Below the pieces are notes generated by a model. The model ran no database searches and had not been told where the DNA came from. It saw only the letters and a list, made by a program, of their open reading frames with translations. Below, one piece after another: positions 1 to 5,775 of a stretch of 7,943 bases of DNA (position 1 is the first letter of the stretch; each line of letters starts with the position of its first letter). Both the position numbers and the translations under genes were made by a program. The DNA comes from an uncultured Methylophilus sp. (GTDB taxonomy: Bacteria; Pseudomonadota; Gammaproteobacteria; Burkholderiales; Methylophilaceae), in assembly GCA_936943315.1 (NCBI GenBank), contig CAKZJM010000235.1, positions 1 through 7,943 of the forward strand, read 5' to 3'.

Positions 1-1347
1 ATTGCCGGTGAAGGCATGATTATCACCGCAGGCGGCATTGACACGCACATTCACTTTATCTGTCCGCAACAGATTGAAGAAGCGCTGATGTCTGGCGTCA
101 CCACCATGATAGGCGGCGGCACCGGGCCTGCGACTGGCACCTTTGCCACCACCTGTACGCCCGGCCCTTGGCATATTCACCGTATGTTGCAGTCTGCCGA
201 TGCCTTCCCCATGAACCTGGGTTTTTTGGGCAAAGGTAACGCCAGCCTGCCCGAGCCCTTACGCGAGCAGGTACGCGCCGGGGTGGTGGGCCTCAAGTTG
301 CACGAAGACTGGGGCACCACGCCTGCCGCGATTGATAACTGCCTGAGCGTGGCAGAAGAAATGGATGTGCAGGTCGCCATACACTCGGATACCTTAAATG
401 AGTCCGGTTTTGTTGAAACCACCATAGGTGCCTTCAAAGAGCGTACCATCCACACCTTCCACACCGAAGGTGCCGGTGGCGGCCATGCACCCGATATTAT
501 CAAGGCCGCAGGCTATGCCAACGTATTGCCGTCTTCCACCAATCCGACGCGGCCATTCACGGTCAATACCATAGATGAGCATCTCGATATGCTCATGGTC
601 TGCCACCATCTGGATCCGGCCATTGCCGAGGATATTGCGTTTGCCGAAAGCCGTATCCGCCGCGAAACCATCGCTGCTGAAGATATTTTCCATGACCTGG
701 GCGCGTTTTCCATGATGTCCTCCGATTCACAGGCCATGGGCCGTGTCGGGGAGGTGATTATCCGCACTTGGCAGACCGCGCATAAAATGAAAATCCAGCG
801 TGGCCCGCTGCCAGAAGATGCCGCCGGTAACGACAATTTCCGTATCAAACGCTATATCGCCAAATACACCATCAACCCCGCCATCACGCATGGTATTTCG
901 CATGTGGTGGGTTCTGTAGAAGTCGGCAAACTGGCCGATCTGGTGGTGTGGAAACCGGCATTCTTTGGCGTAAAACCATTTACCATTATCAAAGGTGGCA
1001 TGATCGCCGCTGCCGCCATGGGCGACCCCAACGCGTCTATCCCGACGCCACAGCCAGTGCATTACCGCCCGATGTTTGGGGCTTATGGCGGTGGGCTGAA
1101 AACAGCGGTGACCTTTGTCTCACAGGCGGGTTTAGAGAACCCGGAGATCAAGGCGCTGGGGCTACAAAAACCACTGGTGGCGGTCAAAGGTACACGCGAT
1201 GTGAAAAAGTCAGATATGGTGCATAACACCTGGATGCCAAAAATTGATGTCGACCCGGAGACTTATGAAGTGCTGGCCGACGGCATGCCACTGGTGTGCG
1301 AACCTGCGGAAGTGTTGCCGATGGCACAGCGGTACTTCCTTTTTTAA
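1..1347 (+). CDS. ureC: Urease subunit alpha (catalytic subunit), 5'-truncated by the window edge
   Basis: Urease alpha subunit, the cytoplasmic nickel metalloenzyme subunit that hydrolyses urea to ammonia and carbamate. The frame is open from base 1. About 118 N-terminal residues are missing compared with the Klebsiella enzyme as I remember it. The first ATG at 16 is internal and is not the true start. Numbering from base 1, the active site aligns without gaps at a constant offset of 118. Nickel ligands are H16 and H18 (in GGIDTHIH), the carbamylated lysine K99 (in GLKLHEDW), H128, H154 and D242. Catalytic-flap residues are C201 and H202 (in MVCHHLDP), and the substrate-binding histidine is H101. 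The C terminus PMAQRYFLF is the usual family end, so the gene appears intact and functional at its 3' side. ureA, ureB and probably ureD are expected upstream. It is followed by a 188 bp gap before ureE that contains a palindromic repeat. Confidence 0.98.
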   Translation: MAGEGMIITAGGIDTHIHFICPQQIEEALMSGVTTMIGGGTGPATGTFATTCTPGPWHIHRMLQSADAFPMNLGFLGKGNASLPEPLREQVRAGVVGLKLHEDWGTTPAAIDNCLSVAEEMDVQVAIHSDTLNESGFVETTIGAFKERTIHTFHTEGAGGGHAPDIIKAAGYANVLPSSTNPTRPFTVNTIDEHLDMLMVCHHLDPAIAEDIAFAESRIRRETIAAEDIFHDLGAFSMMSSDSQAMGRVGEVIIRTWQTAHKMKIQRGPLPEDAAGNDNFRIKRYIAKYTINPAITHGISHVVGSVEVGKLADLVVWKPAFFGVKPFTIIKGGMIAAAAMGDPNASIPTPQPVHYRPMFGAYGGGLKTAVTFVSQAGLENPEIKALGLQKPLVAVKGTRDVKKSDMVHNTWMPKIDVDPETYEVLADGMPLVCEPAEVLPMAQRYFLF

Positions 1348-1355
1348 TTCATTAA

Positions 1356-1489
1356 CCGCCGATAAACGCAGATGCACGCCGATGAAAGCTGGTAATGTTT
1401 TGGGCATGACCATCAACAATAAGCTTAATGTGATCTCAAGGCCTTTGGCTTGGAGATCAACATCGGCGTTTATCCGCGTTCATCGGCGG
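1356..1489. repeat. Palindromic (MITE/REP-like) element between ureC and ureE
   Basis: The arms at 1356-1384 and 1461-1489 are 29-nt imperfect inverted repeats of each other with 4 mismatches, about 76 nt apart. Each arm repeats a CGCCGAT core. Between the arms lies a second, smaller inverted repeat, TGATCTC...GGAGATCA at about 1431-1459, which could form an inner hairpin. No convincing reading frame is present. The arms resemble the short dispersed intergenic repeats with CGCGTTCATCGGCGG-like cores that are common in betaproteobacteria; that comparison is from memory. If transcribed in the ure mRNA, it would form a long stem-loop between ureC and ureE and could affect mRNA stability. It has no T-tract after the stem, so it is not a typical terminator. 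Confidence 0.65.
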
Positions 1490-1535
1490 AAAAATAGATT
1501 TTGATTTGCAGTTTTTTGCAATTTAATAGAAAAGC

Positions 1536-2039
1536 ATGATTCATTTAACCGAACGCATCGCCTTGAGTGGCCACATTGACGACACACTGGAGCTGCCGTT
1601 TGACCAGCGCCAGAAAAGCCGTTTGCGCGTCACCTTGGCTTCTGGCCGTGAAGCAGCACTGTTTTTATCGCGCGGGATTATTCTGCGGGGGGGCGATTTA
1701 ATCCAATCAGAAGAGGGCGCTATCGTGGTGCAGATCGTCGCTGCCCAAGAGCCGGTGTATAACGTGATTGCGCCAACACCACGTGATTTGATGCGCGCCG
1801 CGTATCATTTAGGTAACCGCCATGTGCCACTGCAAATTGGTGATGGCTGGCTGCGTCTGGAACAAGATTATGTGCTCAGGGATATGCTGCTGGGCTTGGG
1901 CATGCAGGTTAGCGAAGTGGAGGCCCCCTTTGAGCCCGAAGCGGGTGCATATGGTGGCGGCCACCGCCATCATCATGACGATGATGGCTTACAAGCATTG
2001 CGCCCTCGCTTGAAAGGGCAAGGGAGCACACATGGCTGA
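1536..2039 (+). CDS. ureE: Urease accessory protein UreE (nickel metallochaperone)
   Basis: UreE is a dimeric cytoplasmic nickel carrier that delivers Ni(II) to the UreDFG-apourease complex. The 167 residues match the usual length. An N-terminal peptide-binding domain (about 1-70) is followed by the metal-binding domain. The AYHLGNRHVPLQ motif is present with H91 and the key dimer-interface ligand H96, at the same numbers as in Klebsiella UreE. The accessory histidines H110 and H112 of the Klebsiella protein are replaced here by Q110 and Y112. The PFEPEAGAYGGG segment leads into a short histidine tail, HRHHH at 143-147, with H166 near the end. The tail is shorter than Klebsiella's but still suited to storing nickel. 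The start ATG at 1536 has only a weak purine-rich sequence (AGAAAAG) ahead of it. The gene overlaps ureF by 8 nt. Confidence 0.96.
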   Translation: MIHLTERIALSGHIDDTLELPFDQRQKSRLRVTLASGREAALFLSRGIILRGGDLIQSEEGAIVVQIVAAQEPVYNVIAPTPRDLMRAAYHLGNRHVPLQIGDGWLRLEQDYVLRDMLLGLGMQVSEVEAPFEPEAGAYGGGHRHHHDDDGLQALRPRLKGQGSTHG

Positions 2040-2715
2040 TGCCTTGGCATTGAGTCGCTTATTACAGCTCGCCAGCCCATTGCTGCCGGTTGGTGCTTAT
2101 TGCTATTCACAAGGCCTGGAGTGGGCGATCGAGTCTGGCGAAGTAAAAGATGTCGCCTCCGCGCAGGCGTGGATAGGTGATAGCCTTCAGGTTTATCATG
2201 CGCGCTTTGAGCTGCCGGTGTTATACCGGCTTTACCAAGCCTGGCAGGCAGGCGACCTGGTACAGGTGCAAGCGTGGGACAGTTTTTATCAGGCGGGGCG
2301 AGACACTGCCGAGGGTTGGGCCGAGACGCGGCAAATGGGCTATTCTCTGCGCCGCTTGCTCAACGAGTTAAAAGAGATCCCGCCCGAACTGGTAGCGCAG
2401 CTCAATACGCTGGCGTCGCCTGCTTTCTCGACTATCTATGCCGCCATTGCGCAACACTGGCAAATCGCGCCCGAGCAGATGCTGCACGGTTATGCTTGGG
2501 GCTGGCTGGAAAACCAGGCCAGTGCCGCCATGAAAGCGGTGCCGCTCGGGCAGGTGGCCGGACAAACCATTTTACTGGCCCTGGGCAAGCAATTGCCGCA
2601 AGTCATACAGGCCGCCATGCAACTGCCGGACGATGACATGAGTAATTTCAATCCATTGCTCAGCATTGCCGGATGCCAACACGAAACACAATACAGCAGG
2701 TTATTCAGATCATGA
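2032..2715 (+). CDS. ureF: Urease accessory protein UreF
   Basis: UreF is an all-helical chaperone that bridges UreD and UreG on apourease and gates GTP-dependent nickel insertion. The 227-residue protein has full family length. It carries the N-terminal signature [19 protein letters not shown] (residues 13-31), ETRQMG (98-103), and the conserved C-terminal block [18 protein letters not shown] ending in RLFRS (203-227), which contacts UreG in known complexes. The start ATG at 2032 lies within the last codons of ureE and follows a good Shine-Dalgarno sequence, AGGGAG, at 2021-2026 with 5 nt spacing. This suggests translational coupling with ureE. Its stop codon overlaps the ureG start in an ATGA arrangement at 2712-2715. 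Confidence 0.97.
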   Translation: MADALALSRLLQLASPLLPVGAYCYSQGLEWAIESGEVKDVASAQAWIGDSLQVYHARFELPVLYRLYQAWQAGDLVQVQAWDSFYQAGRDTAEGWAETRQMGYSLRRLLNELKEIPPELVAQLNTLASPAFSTIYAAIAQHWQIAPEQMLHGYAWGWLENQASAAMKAVPLGQVAGQTILLALGKQLPQVIQAAMQLPDDDMSNFNPLLSIAGCQHETQYSRLFRS

Positions 2716-3365
2716 AAATACATACCCAATTTGATACCCCCACCCCAGCGGTGACTGACTACAAAGAACCATTACGCGTCGGTATTGGCGGCCCGGTCGG
2801 TTCCGGTAAAACCGCGCTGACGCTGGCGCTATGCCAGCGTTTGCGCGAGGTGTATAACATCGCCGTGGTCACTAACGATATTTACACCAAGGAAGACGCC
2901 GAATTTTTAACCCGTAACGAAGCGTTGGTGCCTGAGCGGATTATCGGCGTCGAAACAGGCGGTTGCCCGCATACCGCCATCCGTGAAGACGCTTCTATGA
3001 ACCTCGAAGCGGTAGACCAGTTAAGCAAACGCTTCCAGACGCTGGATATCGTGTTTGTGGAAAGTGGCGGCGATAACTTGGCCGCGACGTTTAGCCCGGA
3101 ATTGTCCGATTTGACGATTTATGTGATCGATGTCGCCGCTGGTGAAAAAATCCCGCGCAAGGGCGGCCCAGGGATTACCAAGTCTGATTTGTTGGTGATT
3201 AACAAGATAGACTTGGCCCCTATGGTGGGTGCTTCACTGGAAGTCATGGATAGAGACGCCAAAAAAATGCGCGGCGAAAAGCCGTTTATTTTTAGCAATC
3301 TGAAGAGTGGACAGGGGTTGGAAGAGATTGTCAGGTTTATCGAAAAACAAGGCCTCATGCTTTGA
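2712..3365 (+). CDS. ureG: Urease accessory protein UreG (SIMIBI GTPase)
   Basis: UreG is the GTPase whose nickel-bound dimer drives metal delivery into apourease. With a start at 2712 it has 217 residues. The P-loop GPVGSGKT is at 27-34, the invariant metal-binding CPH motif at 85-87 (preceded by ETGG), the ESGGDN motif at 117-122, and the guanine-specificity NKID motif at 164-167. I chose ATG 2712 because it overlaps the ureF stop as ATGA. The resulting N terminus, [10 protein letters not shown], is short, as in the family. An in-frame ATG at 2673 would add 13 residues but lies deep inside ureF and lacks a ribosome binding site. The stop codon sits at the edge of a long palindrome, so the hairpin directly abuts the 3' end of the operon core. 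Confidence 0.97.
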   Translation: MKIHTQFDTPTPAVTDYKEPLRVGIGGPVGSGKTALTLALCQRLREVYNIAVVTNDIYTKEDAEFLTRNEALVPERIIGVETGGCPHTAIREDASMNLEAVDQLSKRFQTLDIVFVESGGDNLAATFSPELSDLTIYVIDVAAGEKIPRKGGPGITKSDLLVINKIDLAPMVGASLEVMDRDAKKMRGEKPFIFSNLKSGQGLEEIVRFIEKQGLML

Positions 3366-3465
3366 ACATTGATACTGCGCGTCTGTGGCGGTGTTGTACC
3401 GGCTTGCCGTACTCGTGTACTGTCTGCGCTGATACGCCTTGCCACACACGCACAGTGTCAATGTT
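3365..3465. repeat. Long imperfect palindrome directly after the ureG stop
   Basis: The arms at 3365-3389 and 3441-3465 are reverse complements over 25 nt. I count 22 Watson-Crick pairs, one G-T pair (3373/3457) and two mismatches (3378/3452 and 3383/3447). The left arm begins with the last base of the ureG stop codon. The intervening 51 nt include smaller palindromes such as GTAC-TCGT-GTAC at 3409-3420. The structure has no downstream T-tract, so it is not a typical intrinsic terminator. It could be a miniature inverted-repeat element or an mRNA-stabilising 3' stem. Which of these applies cannot be told from one copy. Confidence 0.6.
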
Positions 3466-3471
3466 GGGTGC

Positions 3472-3513
3472 CGTCATTCCGTTGAGTGTCGTCATTCCGG
3501 CGTTGGCCGGAAT
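3472..3513. repeat. REP-like hairpin, CGTCATTCCGG family
   Basis: At 3494-3513 a perfect 8-bp stem, ATTCCGGC/GCCGGAAT, closes a GTTG loop. It is flanked by CGTC on the left and CCAGG on the right. A partial copy of the left end (CGTCATTCCG) occurs at 3472-3481, 18 nt upstream of the same sequence at 3490-3499, so two units may be stacked. The GTCATTCC...GGAATCCAG form is a very widespread bacterial intergenic repeat. It encodes no protein and lies in the ureG-hupE gap, followed by an AT-rich stretch (about 3535-3605) that probably holds the hupE leader. Confidence 0.7.
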
Positions 3514-3570
3514 CCAGGCTAGACGAAAAGCGCACTACAAATGCAATTAAACACAAATTATTGATAGGCA

Positions 3571-3589
3571 TGGTTCAGATCATGAGCCA
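3571..3589. promoter_or_regulatory. Short inverted repeat in the hupE/ureJ leader (possible operator)
   Basis: TGGTTCA (3571-3577) and TGAGCCA (3583-3589) form a near-perfect inverted repeat around GATCA, about 30 nt before the hupE start and in AT-rich sequence. It could be a binding site for a dimeric regulator or a small RNA hairpin. I see no convincing -35/-10 pair next to it, so the role is speculative. Confidence 0.2.
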
Positions 3590-3617
3590 CCTCAAGATTT
3601 AAAACGGAGAAGATTCA

Positions 3618-4181
3618 ATGAAAAAAAATATTCTTTTGGCCATTGCCGCGCTCGCCGCATCCACCAGTGCTTTTGCCCATCCCGGTCATGGCCTGGAGTC
3701 TGGCTTTGCCGCTGGCTTTATGCATCCTTTCAGTGGCTGGGATCACTTGCTGGTGATGTTCGCACTGGGTATCTGGGCGGCACGTCGTCCGGCTGCGCAA
3801 GGCTGGCAGTTGCCGGTATTGTTTGTCGCTGTGATGGCCGTGTCCGCTTCAATCGCCATGGCCTGGTTGCCGGTCGCGTTGGCTGAAACGCTGGTAGCGG
3901 CCAGCGTGGTGGTCATGGGCATGTTGCTGATTAGCCCCCTGCAAATTTCTCGCGCAATGCAAATCGGCGTCGTCAGCATGGCTGCTGTCGCGCATGGCTA
4001 TCTGCATGGCATGGAAATCGGTAATCAATGGTCAGGCTTGGCGGGTATGGTGCTGGCAACGGCTGTCTTACATGCGCTGGGTTGGGTATTGGGTCGTCAG
4101 ACCCATCCGCGCATGCAAAAGGCCACCCAATTGCTGGGTGGTGTGATGCTGGGCTTGGGCGCCGTGTGGATGCTGGCATAG
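3618..4181 (+). CDS. hupE: HupE/UreJ family nickel transporter
   Basis: Small inner-membrane protein of the HupE/UreJ family, whose members mediate nickel uptake for urease or NiFe hydrogenase. Its place next to urease genes would also justify the name ureJ. Of 187 residues, 1-20 look like a cleavable signal peptide (MKKN, a hydrophobic core, then SAFA). Mature HPGHG follows at 21-25. The family signature FMHPFSGWDHLL is at 34-45, and the histidine-rich AVAHGYLHGMEI segment at 123-134 (H125, H130, E133) probably contributes to metal passage. About six hydrophobic helices follow the signal. The start ATG at 3618 has a strong GGAGA at 3606-3610 with 7 nt spacing. The gene is 252 nt from ureG and ends in a clear terminator, so it may be the last gene of the ure transcript or have its own promoter. 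Confidence 0.93.
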   Translation: MKKNILLAIAALAASTSAFAHPGHGLESGFAAGFMHPFSGWDHLLVMFALGIWAARRPAAQGWQLPVLFVAVMAVSASIAMAWLPVALAETLVAASVVVMGMLLISPLQISRAMQIGVVSMAAVAHGYLHGMEIGNQWSGLAGMVLATAVLHALGWVLGRQTHPRMQKATQLLGGVMLGLGAVWMLA

Positions 4182-4248
4182 TGTAATCACAGATGTACCT
4201 TTAAGGCGCTACGCTTATTTAGAGGAATTCTCAATTGCCTTATGCACC

Positions 4249-4282
4249 ATAAAAGTCAGCGTCAGTGCTGGCTTTTATTTTT
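4249..4282 (+). terminator. Rho-independent terminator after hupE/ureJ
   Basis: ATAAAAGTCAGC (4249-4260) pairs with GCTGGCTTTTAT (4267-4278) through 12 bp, including one G-T pair, across the loop GTCAGT. The run TTTTATTTTT (4273-4282) follows in the right arm and tail. It lies 67 nt after the hupE stop and separates the nickel/urease module from the LRR-kinase gene. Confidence 0.8.
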
Positions 4283-4304
4283 GCTACTAGACATGCAGTT
4301 CGCA

Positions 4305-4331
4305 TTGCATGCAAAGTAATTCAAGTAACAT
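4305..4331 (+). promoter_or_regulatory. Weak promoter-like sequence before the LRR kinase
   Basis: TTGCAT (4305-4310) and TAACAT (4326-4331) resemble -35 and -10 boxes, but with a short 15-nt spacer. TTGCATGCAA (4305-4314) is also a perfect 10-bp palindrome. If used, transcription would begin near 4338. This would favour the ATG at 4360 over the one at 4309 as the translation start. The match is weak. Confidence 0.2.
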
Positions 4332-4359
4332 AGCGCATCCATTAATGACATTCAGTGTA

Positions 4360-5607
4360 ATGACATCTCCTAAAACGCAAGACGACACGCTCTCCCAGCT
4401 CAAGGCAGGCAAACTTCAAGGCAGCACATCCTTCAAATTAAGTGCGCAGTTAACCCAGTTTCCGGCTGAGATTTTTGAGTTGGCCGATAGCCTCGAAATT
4501 CTGGACTTGTCCGGTAATGCCCTCACTGATTTGCCTGCTGATTTAACTCGCCTGAAAAAACTGCGCATTCTGTTTTGCTCGAACAATCAGTTTACCCACC
4601 TGCCAGAAGTGCTTGGGCGATGCGAACACTTAAGCATGATTGGTTTTAAAGCCAACCGCATTCAGCACATCCCGGAAAGCGCCATCCCCACCCACACCTT
4701 GCGCTGGTTTATCGTCACCGATAACGCGCTGACCCATGTGCCGCATGCCCTGGGTGAGTGCAGCAAGCTACAAAAACTCATGCTGGCAGGTAACCAGCTC
4801 AGTAACTTGCCCGCCAGCCTGGCACATTGTCATGCTCTGGAGTTATTGCGGATTTCTGCCAACCAGTTTCAGACCTTGCCTGATTTTTTATTCGATCTAC
4901 CCAGGCTCACCTGGCTGGCGTATGCAGGCAACCCTTTTTGTGATGCCATCGAACACACCTTAATCAGCCAACAGACCATCACTCCCATTGATTGGCAAAG
5001 CCTCACGCTACAACAGGTGCTCGGCGAAGGCGCCTCTGGCGTGACCTATCAAGCGGTGATGCAACACAAAGACGCACGCGAGCTCGTGGCGGTAAAACTC
5101 TTTAAGAGCGGCCTTACCAGCGACGGTCTGCCACGTTGTGAAATGCATGCCAATATGTTGGCGGGGGAGCACCCGAATTTAGTCGGTGTCAAAGGCGTGA
5201 TACACAATCATCCGCAAGGCATACAAGGCTTGGTCATGCCTTTGCTGGACGCCGATTTAAAAGTGCTGGCCAAGCCGCCGAGCTATGAGAGCTGCACGCG
5301 GGATGTCTATGCAGATGACTTCACCCTCACGCTACAGCAAGCGCAAATGATTTTGAACGGCGTTACTCAAGCCGCAGAACACCTGCATGCGCATGGCCTG
5401 ATGCATGGCGATTTATACGCACACAATATTTTGTGGGGGGCTGAAAAGGTCGTGTTAAGTGATTTGGGCGGTGCATCTTTTTTACCGCTGGACCAACCAG
5501 GCTTAACGCAAAAAATACTTAGCTTAGAAGCCAGGGCATTGAACATTCTATCCGCCGAGTTACAAGCGATGATGACCCGCAGTCATGAGCCTACAACGCA
5601 GGGGTAG
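4360..5607 (+). CDS. Leucine-rich repeat protein with C-terminal protein kinase-like domain
   Basis: Probable cytoplasmic protein; no signal peptide or membrane helix is visible. Numbered from ATG 4360 (415 residues), 45-182 form six regular 23-residue leucine-rich repeats of the form LxxLxLxxNxLxxLPxxLxxC/L, plus a partial seventh. A kinase fold occupies about 213-400: glycine loop GEGASG (222-227), VAVK lysine K246, helix-C glutamate E261, catalytic loop HGDLYAHN with D351 and N356, and metal-binding DLG in place of DFG (D368). All core catalytic residues are present, but the C-lobe is unusually short, ending about 45 residues after DLG. I recall similar LRR-kinase proteins in many proteobacteria, with unknown substrates. 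The start is uncertain: ATG 4309 (432 residues) and ATG 4345 are in frame, none has a good ribosome binding site, and 4360 gives an N terminus most like relatives I remember. It stands alone between a terminator and the sensor kinase gene. Confidence 0.85.
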   Translation: MTSPKTQDDTLSQLKAGKLQGSTSFKLSAQLTQFPAEIFELADSLEILDLSGNALTDLPADLTRLKKLRILFCSNNQFTHLPEVLGRCEHLSMIGFKANRIQHIPESAIPTHTLRWFIVTDNALTHVPHALGECSKLQKLMLAGNQLSNLPASLAHCHALELLRISANQFQTLPDFLFDLPRLTWLAYAGNPFCDAIEHTLISQQTITPIDWQSLTLQQVLGEGASGVTYQAVMQHKDARELVAVKLFKSGLTSDGLPRCEMHANMLAGEHPNLVGVKGVIHNHPQGIQGLVMPLLDADLKVLAKPPSYESCTRDVYADDFTLTLQQAQMILNGVTQAAEHLHAHGLMHGDLYAHNILWGAEKVVLSDLGGASFLPLDQPGLTQKILSLEARALNILSAELQAMMTRSHEPTTQG

Positions 5608-5620
5608 CATACCCGTATTT
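5602..5620 (+). terminator. Weak hairpin at the end of the LRR kinase gene
   Basis: GGGTA (5602-5606) pairs with TACCC (5610-5614) around GCA, overlapping the TAG stop and followed by GTATTT. A second small AT-rich hairpin, CAAAA-CAGC-TTTTG, lies at 5625-5638. Both are too weak to be called a confident terminator, and nothing stronger is seen before the next gene. Confidence 0.25.
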
Positions 5621-5666
5621 TAACCAAAACAGCTTTTGTCATTTTGGCGGGCAGTGAGTCTCTGCT

Positions 5667-5717
5667 CTACGTCAATTAACGTAGTGATTGCATGAGTGAA
5701 CTATCCTAGTATATGCT
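5667..5717 (+). promoter_or_regulatory. Possible operator and promoter upstream of the NCS1-histidine kinase gene
   Basis: The 165-nt gap 5608-5772 holds a perfect inverted repeat, CTACGT (5667-5672) and ACGTAG (5679-5684), around CAATTA. Just downstream are TTGCAT (5688-5693) and TATGCT (5712-5717), 18 nt apart, which resemble -35 and -10 boxes. A second short dyad, ACTA-TCC-TAGT, sits at 5700-5710 inside that spacer. The arrangement would suit a regulated promoter giving a leader of roughly 50 nt, in which GGGAA (5719-5723) and TTCCC (5737-5741) could pair. No element is strong enough alone to be sure. Confidence 0.3.
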
Positions 5718-5760
5718 CGGGAAAAAGCTGGCCTTGTTCCCCGCTTGGCTATTAATACTG

Positions 5761-5775
5761 AAGGATTGTTGATTG
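5761..5775 (+). promoter_or_regulatory. Ribosome binding site and TTG start of the NCS1-histidine kinase
   Basis: AAGGA at 5761-5765 is followed, after 7 nt, by TTG at 5773. An in-frame TGA at 5770-5772 directly precedes the TTG, so the protein cannot start any earlier. The next in-frame ATG (6115-6117, residue 115) lies well inside the permease domain, which makes TTG the credible start. Confidence 0.75.

Noticed and set aside
16..18. ATG at 16 as the true start of ureC
   Set aside because: The frame continues upstream to base 1 and about 118 conserved residues of the alpha subunit would be missing; the gene is cut by the window edge.
394..1062. Several minus-strand frames of about 100 codons opposite ureC
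   Set aside because: All are antisense to ureC, mutually overlapping, and lack motifs or ribosome binding sites.
948..1226. 92-codon frame inside ureC
   Set aside because: It is a shadow of the very conserved ureC coding sequence in another frame.
1356..1489. Considered as a CRISPR fragment or rho-independent terminator
   Set aside because: Only two inverted, non-identical arms exist with no regular spacer array, and no T-tract follows the stem.
2673..2711. Upstream ATG extending UreG by 13 residues
   Set aside because: It lies within conserved ureF sequence without a ribosome binding site, while ATG 2712 overlaps the ureF stop in the normal coupled arrangement.
3362..3550. 62-codon frame after ureG
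   Set aside because: It overlaps the ureG end and is composed of the palindrome and the REP-like unit; VVIPALAGIQ is the usual chance translation of that repeat. No ribosome binding site.
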